Shown here one piece after another: positions 33,591 to 42,374 of a DNA stretch of 64,000 bases; position 1 is the first letter of the stretch; each line of letters starts with the position of its first letter. Location of the stretch: positions 5,353,001 through 5,417,000 of the forward strand of contig NZ_OY782038.1 in assembly GCF_963677575.1 (NCBI RefSeq), written 5' to 3'. The notes under the pieces are model-generated. The model saw only the letters and a list, made by a program, of their open reading frames with translations. It was not told the origin of the DNA and searched no databases. Source of the stretch: an uncultured Draconibacterium sp. (GTDB taxonomy: Bacteria > Bacteroidota > Bacteroidia > Bacteroidales > Prolixibacteraceae). The translations under genes and the position numbers were made by a program.

Positions 33591-34745
33591 TTACAATCTA
33601 TCTCTTAAAATCTTTTCAATCTCAACATAATCCATATCCTGCTTCTCGCCAATTTTGGCTTCGCTTTGTTTAAAGCGCTCTACAATTTTAGCAATACTGG
33701 TTTCCGGAACATCATAATCCGGCAAGCGGCATGGAACGCCTAGCGACTCGAAGAACTCAACAGTTCGTGCAATAATTGCGTCGATTCGTTTATCCTCGGT
33801 ACCGGCTGTTATGCCCCAAATGCGTTCACCATATTGTAAGATCTTGTCCTTTTTGTTGTCGCGCTTAATATTCATTACGCCCGGCAGAACAATGGCGAGT
33901 GTGCGCCCGTGGTCTATTCCGTGGAAGGCAGTCAATTCGTGCCCAATAACGTGTGTCGACCAGTCTTGCGGAACACCAACTGCAATCATTCCGTTCAATG
34001 CCATAGTTGCACACCACATAAAGTTCGCAGCAGCGTCGTAGTTTTTACGATCGGCCAAAACCTTCGGACCTTCCTCAACAAGCGTGGTCAGAATACTTTC
34101 TGCCAGCCTGTCTTGTAGAGGCGAATTCACTTTGAAAGTCAGGTATTGCTCCATTACGTGTACAAAAGCATCAACAACACCATTGGCCACCTGACGGTCG
34201 GGTAAGGTAAATACACACTCCGGATCGAGCACCGAAAACAGTGGCATTACCAGCGGCGAGCCAAATGCTTTTTTCTCTTGCGTTTCGGCACGTGTAATTA
34301 CAGAATTACCGTTCATCTCCGATCCTGTAGCCGGCAAGGTTAAAACAGCACCCAGCGGCAAAGCTTTTTCAACGGGTACTCCTGCGGCCAAAATATCCCA
34401 CGGATCCCCGTTTTCGTACAAGGCTGCAGTGGCAATAAATTTAGTGGCATCGAGCACTGAACCTCCACCTACAGCCAGCAGAAAATTGATATTTTTTTCT
34501 TTTACAACATCCACGGCTTTCATACAGGTTTCGTAATGAGGGTTCGCCTCAATTCCGCTAAACTCTGCAACGGTACAATCTTTTAACGCCGCCATTACCT
34601 GGTCGTAAACACCAGTGCGTTTTATGCTTCCTCCACCGTAAATCATTAAAATGTTCGCATCATCCGGAATTTCACCGGAAAGTTTCGAAATTGATTCTTT
34701 TCCAAAAAGAATTTTTACCGGATTTCTGAATTCAAAATTGTACAT
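33591..34745 (-). CDS. Iron-containing (group III) alcohol dehydrogenase, YqhD/BdhA type
   Basis: The 384-residue protein begins MYNFEFRNPVKILFGK and has GGGSIKRTG and GGGSVLDATKF (dinucleotide binding). The metal-binding region is DAFVHVMEQYL, then DWSTHVIGHELTAFHGIDHGRTLA, which supplies the Asp and three His ligands. The overall pattern is that of the NADPH-dependent aldehyde/alcohol dehydrogenases YqhD and BdhA. It reduces medium-chain or reactive aldehydes. Specific physiological substrate unknown. Stand-alone gene. Confidence 0.92.
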   Translation of the reverse strand: MYNFEFRNPVKILFGKESISKLSGEIPDDANILMIYGGGSIKRTGVYDQVMAALKDCTVAEFSGIEANPHYETCMKAVDVVKEKNINFLLAVGGGSVLDATKFIATAALYENGDPWDILAAGVPVEKALPLGAVLTLPATGSEMNGNSVITRAETQEKKAFGSPLVMPLFSVLDPECVFTLPDRQVANGVVDAFVHVMEQYLTFKVNSPLQDRLAESILTTLVEEGPKVLADRKNYDAAANFMWCATMALNGMIAVGVPQDWSTHVIGHELTAFHGIDHGRTLAIVLPGVMNIKRDNKKDKILQYGERIWGITAGTEDKRIDAIIARTVEFFESLGVPCRLPDYDVPETSIAKIVERFKQSEAKIGEKQDMDYVEIEKILRDRL

Positions 34746-34924
34746 GAGATTTATTTTTGGTTATTTCAACTGTCATCTGAAACAGGGGTGCCTGTTTGTT
34801 GTTCAAAGATATAAAATGTGGAAGAAAAGATATTCGAAACGAGCATTTAAAAAGATATGCCAATGAGAATAATTATATGTGCGAGTTACATACGATACCT
34901 AACGAAACAAGCAATTTTAATCGT

Positions 34925-35494
34925 ATGAAAAGAGAGGTTGATTTCAGGGAAGACATTCCGAATTATTCCGACGAACAGCTGAAGGAGGTGCTGAGATTGC
35001 GCGACCATTATCAGCCGGAAGCTGCACAGCTGGCTATTCAGGAAGCCCTGAAACGTGGTATTATTAACTCTGAACAGGATCTGTTCTCGGAAGAATTCAG
35101 GTGCGAAGAAATGCAGTTTTCGCTATTCCCAAAAATCAAAAGAGACCGAAACCGAATAAAGATCAGAAGAAGTATTGCGCGCAGTTTGGTAATTTGTTCT
35201 GTACTTCCGGTAGTTTTTGGATTAATTGAAATGAAAACCGGAAACCGTTGGGAAGGAGGGGGGATCTTACTTTTTGGATTACTGTGGTTGTTTTGTTCTT
35301 CACAGCTTATAAAAGTATTTCATGTGCTTTTCATTAGAAGTTTAATGACCGGAACTATTCTTGGGGCATTGTATATTTTTTATAGGCTCATTTTATCGCA
35401 GACCTATATTTTTATGGATTTTTTTCTGGTGCTCGTTCTTGCCGGTTTAATCTTTTATGGCTTGATTTTTATACTGAAAAATGCCCGGACGTAA
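34925..35494 (+). CDS. Membrane protein of unknown function
   Basis: The ATG at 34925 gives 189 residues and is preferred over the longer open frame from 34796, whose first 43 residues have no typical character. The cytoplasmic N-terminus (YSDEQLKEVLRLRDHYQPEAAQLAIQEALKRGII) is a helix pair often seen at the front of Bacteroidota membrane proteins. The C-terminal part has four hydrophobic segments (about 80-185). The family is not named. No nearby operon partner; it precedes the GIN-domain gene by about 115 bases. Confidence 0.6.
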   Translation: MKREVDFREDIPNYSDEQLKEVLRLRDHYQPEAAQLAIQEALKRGIINSEQDLFSEEFRCEEMQFSLFPKIKRDRNRIKIRRSIARSLVICSVLPVVFGLIEMKTGNRWEGGGILLFGLLWLFCSSQLIKVFHVLFIRSLMTGTILGALYIFYRLILSQTYIFMDFFLVLVLAGLIFYGLIFILKNART

Positions 35495-35610
35495 GACCGA
35501 AGCTGTTCTCAAATCTTCCATTTATCTAGAAAAAGCACGCATTCATCGAAATAAGAATGATTATCAAACTCAGAAATCCTAATTTTGAATTGTTATAAAA
35601 ATAGACACAG

Positions 35611-36303
35611 ATGAAAACAGCACTTCTATTTACCTTATCAATTTTATTTGCAATTAACCTGTCGGCACAAAACGATGACGATTGGGATTCACGCCGGTAC
35701 GATATCGACAAATTTTCTGCCATTTACCTTGAAGGAAGTTACAAAGTGTTTTTATCGCAGGGAAACGAGAGTGCTTTAACGGTAAAAACTCCCGATGGTG
35801 ACGTTTTTGAAGAACTGGATGTTGACAACTGGAGCGACGAATTGCGTGTGGTTGTAGATCGCGATTTTATTAATTACGAGCGCATTCATTTGTATGTGAC
35901 TTTTAAAAACCTGGATGAAATTAAAGTGCAGGGAGGTTTAAATTTAAGCACCGATGGTTACCTCGATTTGAATGATTTATACGTGCAAGTTGAAGGAGGA
36001 GCTAAGATTGATTTGGAGGTAAAAGCTGAAGATATTGAGATTGTTGGCGAAGGTGGTGTGCTGGTTCAATTGAAAGGGGTGGCTGAGAAACTGGATGTGA
36101 AACTCTCTGGTGCCGGCCATGTTGATGCAGAAGATCTTCGTGTGAACGATGCCCGATTTAAAATAGAAGGAGTTGGAACCGGATCGGTACATGCCGTTGA
36201 AACATTGTATGCTAAAATAGAAGGTGTTGGCAAAGTTCGCTACAGCGGAAATCCAAAAGTTACCCGCAATATTGAAGGATTAGGAAGTGTAAAAAGAGAT
36301 TAA
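35611..36303 (+). CDS. Exported head GIN domain (DUF2807) protein
   Basis: The 230-residue protein has a signal peptide (ending SAQ near residue 20). It then shows the typical GIN/DUF2807 beta-helix, opening RRYDIDKFSAIYLEGSYKVFLSQG and continuing with short V/I-rich strands such as IDLEVKAEDIEIVGEGGVLVQLKG and LDVKLSGAGHVDAEDL. It ends VRYSGNPKVTRNIEGLGSVKRD, the conserved family tail. Such proteins are thought to sit at the cell surface or in the periplasm, adhesin-like, but their role is unproven. Monocistronic; a terminator follows. Confidence 0.87.
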   Translation: MKTALLFTLSILFAINLSAQNDDDWDSRRYDIDKFSAIYLEGSYKVFLSQGNESALTVKTPDGDVFEELDVDNWSDELRVVVDRDFINYERIHLYVTFKNLDEIKVQGGLNLSTDGYLDLNDLYVQVEGGAKIDLEVKAEDIEIVGEGGVLVQLKGVAEKLDVKLSGAGHVDAEDLRVNDARFKIEGVGTGSVHAVETLYAKIEGVGKVRYSGNPKVTRNIEGLGSVKRD

Positions 36304-36368
36304 AAAAATACTACTCGTACCTTAATCTTAAAAAGGTACAGATTTTCTTAGGTTTGGTTTAGGTTTAT

Positions 36369-36394
36369 AAAAGGCTATCATTGGGTAGCCTTTT
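36369..36394 (+). terminator. Rho-independent terminator
   Basis: AAAAGGCTA (36369-36377) pairs with TAGCCTTTT (36386-36394), followed by TCTTTT. It ends the GIN-domain gene. Confidence 0.75.
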
Positions 36395-36534
36395 TCTTTT
36401 GAGGGAAACGAGGCATCAAACCAACTTCCTGCAATTTTGTTTTTGAACTATAATTATGGTTTTTGGTTAAAAATCATTGCCCGAGCACATTAAATGTGTT
36501 TATTTTGAATTCACTAATTTTTCAAAAAAGCAAA

Positions 36535-38619
36535 ATGAAGAAAATTGCACTTTTTATTTTTATTGCTATGACAATAGTTAGCTGTACGCAAAAAGAGTCG
36601 GGGCAGGTTGCTAAAAACTATGTGCCCGAAACTCAGAAATTAAGTTCAGATGTAATGACACCTGAGATCTTGTGGTCATTTGGCCGCCTGGGAGGAGCTA
36701 CGGTTTCGTCTGATGGTTCAACCATTTCATACACAGTAACTTATTACAATATTGAGGAGAATAAGTCGTACCGCGATATTTATACGATTCCGGTTGCCGG
36801 CGGTGAAGCAAAAAATCTCACCAACACAGCCAGTAACGAATACAATGTTGTTTGGCGCCCCGATGGAAAGAGAATCGGTTATTTGTCATCGGCTTCCGGC
36901 AGCGTTCAGTTGTGGGAAATGAATCCTGATGGTAGTGACAAAAGCCAGGTTTCAGAAATTGAAGGTGGAATTTTCGGTTTTCAGTATGCTCCGGATATGT
37001 CGAAAATATATTACCTGCAAACCGTAAAACTCGACAATGATATCCATGATCTTTTCCCGGATCTGCCAAAAGCAAATGCACGCCTGGAAACAGATATTAT
37101 GTATCGCCACTGGGATACCTGGCACGATTACACCTATAATCACATTTTTATTGCCAATTATTCGGATGGAAAAGTAGGCGAAGGAAAAGACATTATGACC
37201 GGCGAGCGTTTTGATTCGCCGATGAAACCATTTGGCGGAACGGAGCAAATTGTTTGGAGTCCTGATTCAAAAACACTGGCATACGTTTGTAAGAAAAAGG
37301 TTGGGAAAGAATATGCTGTTTCTACCAATTCAGACATTTACATGTACGATGTAGTAAGTGGCACAACCAGCAACTTTACCGAAGGAATGATGGGCTACGA
37401 CCAAAATCCGGTTTATTCGCCCGACGGAAAATATCTGGCCTGGGAAAGCATGGAGCGCGATGGATACGAATCGGATAAAAACCGCTTGTTTGTGGCCGAT
37501 TTGGAAACAAGTGAAAAGAAAGATTATTCGGCCGGTTTTGATCAAAATGCGGCTTCATTGAGCTGGAGTGCTGATTCAAAATCAATTTATTTTATCAGCG
37601 ACATTCATGCAACGGATGAAATTTACCAATTGGTTTTAGCTGATAATTCAATTACTCGATTGACAGATGGAGTTCACAATTATCAAAGTGCAGTTCCGGT
37701 TGGAAACCATTTGTTGGCTTCAAAAGTTTCTATGTCGCAACCGGCTGAGCTTTATTTGGTTGATCCTGCCACCGGAAAAGATGTGGCTTTAACCACTGTA
37801 AACAAAGGAATTCTCGATCAGCTTACCATGGGAAAAGTGGAAAAACGCTGGATGGAAACCACAGACGGAAAACAAATGGCAGTTTGGGTGATTTATCCGC
37901 CACATTTTGATCCAAATAAGAAATATCCGACTTTACTATACAATCAAGGCGGACCACAAGGCACGGTTAGCCAGTTTTGGTCGTATCGCTGGAATTTCCA
38001 AATGATGGCAGCCAACGGTTATATTGTTGTGGCTCCAAACCGTCGCGGGTTACCGGGTTTTGGTCAGGAGTGGAACGAGCAGATTTCGAAAGATTATGGC
38101 GGACAAAATATTAAAGACCTGTTAACATCCATCGACGAAATGGCCAAAGAACCTTTTGTTGACGAGACAAAATTGGGGGCAGTTGGTGCCAGTTACGGCG
38201 GTTATTCGGTGATGTACCTTGCAGGAAATCACGAAAAGCGTTTTAAAGCTTTTATTGCTCACGACGGTATTTTTAACTTCGAGCACATGTACACCTCAAC
38301 CGAGGAAATGTGGTTTGTTGATTTCGATTATGGTGGTGCGTACTGGGATAAAGACAATGCCGCAGCACAACGTTCGTACTCATTTTCTCCACATAAATAC
38401 GTTCAAAATTGGGATACTCCGATTTTGATCGTGCAAGGCGAAAAAGACTACCGTGTTCCGGCAGAGCAGGGAATGGCAGCGTTTAATGCAGCTGTTTTGC
38501 GTGGAGTGCCTGCTGAAATGTTATATTTACCGGAAGAAAATCACTGGGTGTTGCAACCTCAAAACGGAATTTTGTGGCAACGTGTATTTTTCAATTGGTT
38601 GGATAAGTGGTTGAAATAA
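36535..38619 (+). CDS. S9-family prolyl oligopeptidase-like lipoprotein
   Basis: Starting at the ATG at 36535 (an upstream ATG at 36463 would precede the signal with a run of irrelevant residues), the 694-residue protein has a lipoprotein signal MKKIALFIFIAMTIVSC. The first half is a beta-propeller with repeated SPDGK/SPDSK-type loops. The C-terminal alpha/beta hydrolase contains Ser553 in GASYGGY, Asp638 in GEKDYRVP and His670 in ENHWV. The order and spacing match dipeptidyl-peptidase/acylaminoacyl-peptidase types (S9). It should cleave short peptides near the N-terminus in the periplasm or on the surface. Confidence 0.92.
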   Translation: MKKIALFIFIAMTIVSCTQKESGQVAKNYVPETQKLSSDVMTPEILWSFGRLGGATVSSDGSTISYTVTYYNIEENKSYRDIYTIPVAGGEAKNLTNTASNEYNVVWRPDGKRIGYLSSASGSVQLWEMNPDGSDKSQVSEIEGGIFGFQYAPDMSKIYYLQTVKLDNDIHDLFPDLPKANARLETDIMYRHWDTWHDYTYNHIFIANYSDGKVGEGKDIMTGERFDSPMKPFGGTEQIVWSPDSKTLAYVCKKKVGKEYAVSTNSDIYMYDVVSGTTSNFTEGMMGYDQNPVYSPDGKYLAWESMERDGYESDKNRLFVADLETSEKKDYSAGFDQNAASLSWSADSKSIYFISDIHATDEIYQLVLADNSITRLTDGVHNYQSAVPVGNHLLASKVSMSQPAELYLVDPATGKDVALTTVNKGILDQLTMGKVEKRWMETTDGKQMAVWVIYPPHFDPNKKYPTLLYNQGGPQGTVSQFWSYRWNFQMMAANGYIVVAPNRRGLPGFGQEWNEQISKDYGGQNIKDLLTSIDEMAKEPFVDETKLGAVGASYGGYSVMYLAGNHEKRFKAFIAHDGIFNFEHMYTSTEEMWFVDFDYGGAYWDKDNAAAQRSYSFSPHKYVQNWDTPILIVQGEKDYRVPAEQGMAAFNAAVLRGVPAEMLYLPEENHWVLQPQNGILWQRVFFNWLDKWLK

Positions 38620-38635
38620 GATTTATTTTACTCCC

Positions 38636-38684
38636 AAAAGGATGTCATCTTTATGAATTCAACAATGAAAGATGACATCCTTTT
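38636..38684. terminator. Bidirectional terminator
   Basis: AAAAGGATGTCATCTTT (38636-38652) and AAAGATGACATCCTTTT (38668-38684) form a perfect 17-bp stem with a T-run. It separates the convergent S9 and M14 peptidase genes. Confidence 0.93.
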
Positions 38685-38691
38685 TTTGTGC

Positions 38692-39945
38692 TTAATTTTC
38701 AAGCATGATTTCCATAAGGTTGATAGCTGTTAATTCGCCTTTTTTCTTTATCAGCTCGCGTGGCGTGCCATCGCCAACTTCGTAGGTTACAGCTTCTGCA
38801 CCATATTCATGAAAAATGGAAACCGTAGAATTAACACGCTCAACATCTTCAGCATTGGGGCGGATATTTGGATCGTAACCCGGAATATCTTTCGCCATTG
38901 CTTGTATAATTTTTGGAACTATTCCCGGCATATTTCCTTTTAGCTCCGGAGCGATGGTGTAGTAGATATCTTCGTATGTAGAATGAAAATCGATCATAAA
39001 ATAGAATTTCCGTTGCTCAGCTACTTTGTTTTGCATGAATTTACGGATGGCTTGTGTTTCCGGCTGGTTGAAATCTTCCCAGTCGCGGTTCAGATCGATT
39101 CCGCCGGCGCCATGTCGCCAGTGTCCATTGTTCACACCGTCGGGATTCACGCACGGTACTACATAAATACAATATTCATTTCTGAATTTTTCCTGCAACT
39201 CACCGGATGCACATAGCTCCTCGGTAAAAGCTTTCATAGCCATCCATCCTGTAACCTCAGGCGGATGTTGACGTGAAAGCACCATCAGCATTTTTTTACT
39301 TTTCGGATTGCCAATTTGCAAATAGTTTATAGACCGGCCTTCTTTGCTTTTCCCTAATTCATCAAAACTTACAAATGATCTCTCAGCAAGTCCTCCGGCC
39401 CACTCATAAATATCTTTTGAAACAATTAGTTCTTGTGCTGCGACCCAGGTTGTATCGCTGTTCACTTGTAAGCTGAATTCGCAAAATTTAGGAGATTCAC
39501 CGCTTGTAACCGATGCTGTGTCGGTTAAGTAAACTGTTGAATCAACCGGTGCCCAGCTTTTTCTATCCGTACTGATCTTTGGATAATACCGGTGCCCAAC
39601 GCCTTCGTTGTAGGTGATTCTTAGCTGAATCTCTCTTTCTGTCTCCGACCAGATTTTAAATGCATACCACGGGCTTTCATTTATTGGCGTATTTTCAGGT
39701 GTTACCAAAACGGTAACTTCATTTTCGCCGGTAAGTGCTACTCCGTTTAATCGGGCGCCATCGAATTCGTTTGACAAAAAAATACCGTTACCTACATCAA
39801 ATGTCTTTTTAAGTTGGTATTGAATGGGGCGGGTGAGCGTACTCACTTTTTTTATGGGCGCCTGGCCTTTCCATTTTGTGTCTTTTGGTTGGCACGATGC
39901 CAGAAAGAAAAGAACTGAGGCGGCAAAAATCAGATAGTATTTCAT
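38692..39945 (-). CDS. M14-family zinc carboxypeptidase lipoprotein
   Basis: The 417-residue protein has a lipoprotein signal (MKYYLIFAASVLFFLASC). After a beta-rich N-terminal domain (about 30-190), the M14 fold has the zinc motif HPPE with His227 and Glu230. It also has ligand His321 in IDFHSTYE, the DLNRDW substrate/active-site segment and a C-terminal YEVGDGT with the catalytic Glu. The N-terminal domain and the order match the agtpbp/CPB2-like, cytosolic-carboxypeptidase-like subgroup rather than digestive CPA. It lies two bases after the TlpA lipoprotein gene, so they are in one operon. Confidence 0.9.
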   Translation of the reverse strand: MKYYLIFAASVLFFLASCQPKDTKWKGQAPIKKVSTLTRPIQYQLKKTFDVGNGIFLSNEFDGARLNGVALTGENEVTVLVTPENTPINESPWYAFKIWSETEREIQLRITYNEGVGHRYYPKISTDRKSWAPVDSTVYLTDTASVTSGESPKFCEFSLQVNSDTTWVAAQELIVSKDIYEWAGGLAERSFVSFDELGKSKEGRSINYLQIGNPKSKKMLMVLSRQHPPEVTGWMAMKAFTEELCASGELQEKFRNEYCIYVVPCVNPDGVNNGHWRHGAGGIDLNRDWEDFNQPETQAIRKFMQNKVAEQRKFYFMIDFHSTYEDIYYTIAPELKGNMPGIVPKIIQAMAKDIPGYDPNIRPNAEDVERVNSTVSIFHEYGAEAVTYEVGDGTPRELIKKKGELTAINLMEIMLEN

Positions 39946-39947
39946 GG

Positions 39948-41168
39948 TTAAATTGATTCGTTCAGTAATGTTTCAATTAATGCTTCGGTTTCTGTTTTAT
40001 AATCCTCGTATGCATCGCCTGTTCCGGGGCCTGAAAATCCGGTGTGTATTTCCTGTATTTCGCCTTTTCGGCCGATATAAATGGCTGTAGGATAGGAAAT
40101 AATTTTATTCAGCATTGGCAGAGCTTCAGCGGCTTTCTTCTTGTTAGATGTTCCTGCTAAGACGAGTTCCCACGAAACATTCAGATCATTTCGATAACGC
40201 TTGATACGTTGTTGAAAATAGTCGAAATCAGGTTTTACTTCAAAATCAAGCCCGATAATTTCCAGTCCGGCAGCATTATATTTTTCGTTCATCTCAACCA
40301 GAAAGCGTGTTTCGTCCATACAATTCGGACACCAGGTTCCAAAAATCTGAACGATTACAGCTTTTCCTGTATATTTTTCATCGGCTAATGAAATGGTGTC
40401 ACCCTTTTCATTCGGGAAAGCAAAACTCAATTTGTCGTAACCCGGATTCAGATAGGTAAGCGTTTTCATATCGGCCAATTCAGCTCCATCTGCTTTTACT
40501 GCGCTCCATTTTTCTTTATAAGTATTTCCTGAATAGAACAGTCCGTTTAATGTGGAATCGTTGAGTTCAGCAGTGAATTTAAAAACATGCGCACCATCAA
40601 AACACGACAATTGCATGGTGTTGCCATTTACCACACCTTCCAGGTAGCGATAGTCGCCTGTTTCTGTTTGGAATGTTCCGGTAATATGATTGCCGTCTTG
40701 TTCAAAAATCCCTATTGCCGGACTGCCGTTTTCTTCTTCACCAAAGTTTACTTTCCATTTACCAGAGAAATCAGCGGCATTTTTATTCGTAATTTCAAAA
40801 CGATTTTCAATACCATATTCGGCTTCAAACGGAATGGGGAGTACCTTACTTTTGTTGTAGTTGAAGTATTCGCCAGTAATTTTCTCTCCACTTATTTTAC
40901 CTTTAAACTCAGAGCCAAAAACAGGCATTTTAATAAACACGGAATCTCTCTTGTAAGTTACTTCCTGAACATCAATTTGTTCGTCAGCATTTGTAACTGC
41001 GAGGTGCTTTTCATTAATAACTTGAACATTGAAGGGAATCTTTTGATCCGGATTTTGATCATCGATTTGGAAAGCGAACAGCCAGTTTCCTGTTTTTAAC
41101 ACAGAATCGGTTTTGGGAGCGCAGGAACACAGCAATCCCAGTATAATATACAGCGCAGTTTTTTTCAT
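39948..41168 (-). CDS. TlpA/ResA-like thioredoxin lipoprotein
   Basis: The 406-residue protein has a lipoprotein signal (LGLLCSC, anchored Cys16). A beta-sandwich N-terminus (about 20-235) is followed by a thioredoxin fold with the pair Cys280-Pro-Asn-Cys283 in FGTWCPNC. The cis-Pro loop is SYPTAIYIG. It should act as a periplasmic disulfide reductant. The gene is co-transcribed with the M14 peptidase downstream (2-base gap). It starts 105 bases from the divergent oxidoreductase gene. Second TlpA-like protein in the window (see 4886-6292), with a different redox motif. Confidence 0.88.
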   Translation of the reverse strand: MKKTALYIILGLLCSCAPKTDSVLKTGNWLFAFQIDDQNPDQKIPFNVQVINEKHLAVTNADEQIDVQEVTYKRDSVFIKMPVFGSEFKGKISGEKITGEYFNYNKSKVLPIPFEAEYGIENRFEITNKNAADFSGKWKVNFGEEENGSPAIGIFEQDGNHITGTFQTETGDYRYLEGVVNGNTMQLSCFDGAHVFKFTAELNDSTLNGLFYSGNTYKEKWSAVKADGAELADMKTLTYLNPGYDKLSFAFPNEKGDTISLADEKYTGKAVIVQIFGTWCPNCMDETRFLVEMNEKYNAAGLEIIGLDFEVKPDFDYFQQRIKRYRNDLNVSWELVLAGTSNKKKAAEALPMLNKIISYPTAIYIGRKGEIQEIHTGFSGPGTGDAYEDYKTETEALIETLLNESI

Positions 41169-41273
41169 CTAAAAAGTATTTTGCCTTAAATCTAAACAAA
41201 AATTAAAGAGTTGGCCAAGACCTGGATTATATTGATCAAAACGTTATTTTTGACGAAACATTTGAAACAAAGT

Positions 41274-42374
41274 ATGCAAAAAATACACGTAGGTTTTATT
41301 GGCGCAGGTGGAATTGCCCGTGCACATGTTTATGCGATTCTGGCTCTGAAGTTTTATTATAACGAAGTTCCCGAAATTGTTTTGGAGTCGGTAGCATCGG
41401 CAAGAAAGGAGAGTCGTGAAGCTTTTGCGCAGCAATTGGGATTCGGTAAGGCTGAATCAGTGGAGGACTTTGCTAAGAATGAAAAAATTGAAGCAGTATA
41501 TATTTTGGGGCCGAACAAAGTGCATTTCGAGCATTTTCAAATGGCGCTGCAAATGCCTGGCGTAAAATATATTTACCTCGAAAAACCGGTTTGTTCTTCG
41601 CTGGAAGAGGAAGAACAAATGAAAGAGCTGCTGGAAACTGCAGGTCAGGATGTTCGTATTCAGGTGGGATTTCAATATTTGCAAACTTCGTCGGTTCGCG
41701 AGGGATTGAAATTCTGGCGGTCAGGGAAGATTGGAAAGCCAATTCATTTCGATCTGAAATATTACCACGGTGATTATCTGCAGGAAAGTTACCGCAAAAA
41801 ACGTGTTACTCGTTTAACTCCTGCTCCCGATGGCGGTGCGATGGCCGATCTTGGATCGCACGGAATTAGTTTGCTGATGGCTTTTATGGGTGAGGAATTG
41901 CAAATAACCAGCGGCTTGCAGGCCGGCGATTTTGATGGTGTACCTGCCGGATCAGATTTGTTTAGTTCGCTTTCGTTATACGAACCAAAAACCGGCGCCG
42001 TTGGAAATATGTCGGCAAGTAGGATTAGCTCCGGTTCAGGCGATTTGGTATCGCTGGAGATTTATGCAGAAAACGGTGCATTCCGTTATTCATCGCAGAA
42101 TCCGGAGTACTTTGAATATTATACGGAAGGTTCGGATCAGTGGGTAAAACAGATGGTTGGCAGCAACTATAAACCGGTTACCAGTTTCCCTTCAGGTCAT
42201 GTTCCGTCGGGTTGGTTGCGCTCTATGGTGCATGCGCATTACCAATTTCTCACCGGCGATGATTCGGAGGCCGTAATTGCTGATTTAGAACACGGTTTGG
42301 CCGTACAACGCATTGTTCGCGAAACAGCCGATCATTTACAACAATTCAGAGAAAACTTTAAGAATGACAAATAG
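41274..42374 (+). CDS. Gfo/Idh/MocA-family NAD(P)-dependent oxidoreductase
   Basis: The ATG at 41274 gives 366 residues starting MQKIHVGFIGAGGIARAH, a Rossmann GxGxxx nucleotide-binding motif; the ORF's earlier Met at 41211 would add 21 residues with no homologous character. The motif EKP (IYLEKPVC) and the C-terminal alpha/beta sheet domain (ADLGSHGISLL..) are family-typical. It oxidises or reduces a sugar or sugar acid. No sugar-transport gene is adjacent, but malQ overlaps its end by 11 bases, indicating translational coupling with glucan metabolism. Confidence 0.85.
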   Translation: MQKIHVGFIGAGGIARAHVYAILALKFYYNEVPEIVLESVASARKESREAFAQQLGFGKAESVEDFAKNEKIEAVYILGPNKVHFEHFQMALQMPGVKYIYLEKPVCSSLEEEEQMKELLETAGQDVRIQVGFQYLQTSSVREGLKFWRSGKIGKPIHFDLKYYHGDYLQESYRKKRVTRLTPAPDGGAMADLGSHGISLLMAFMGEELQITSGLQAGDFDGVPAGSDLFSSLSLYEPKTGAVGNMSASRISSGSGDLVSLEIYAENGAFRYSSQNPEYFEYYTEGSDQWVKQMVGSNYKPVTSFPSGHVPSGWLRSMVHAHYQFLTGDDSEAVIADLEHGLAVQRIVRETADHLQQFRENFKNDK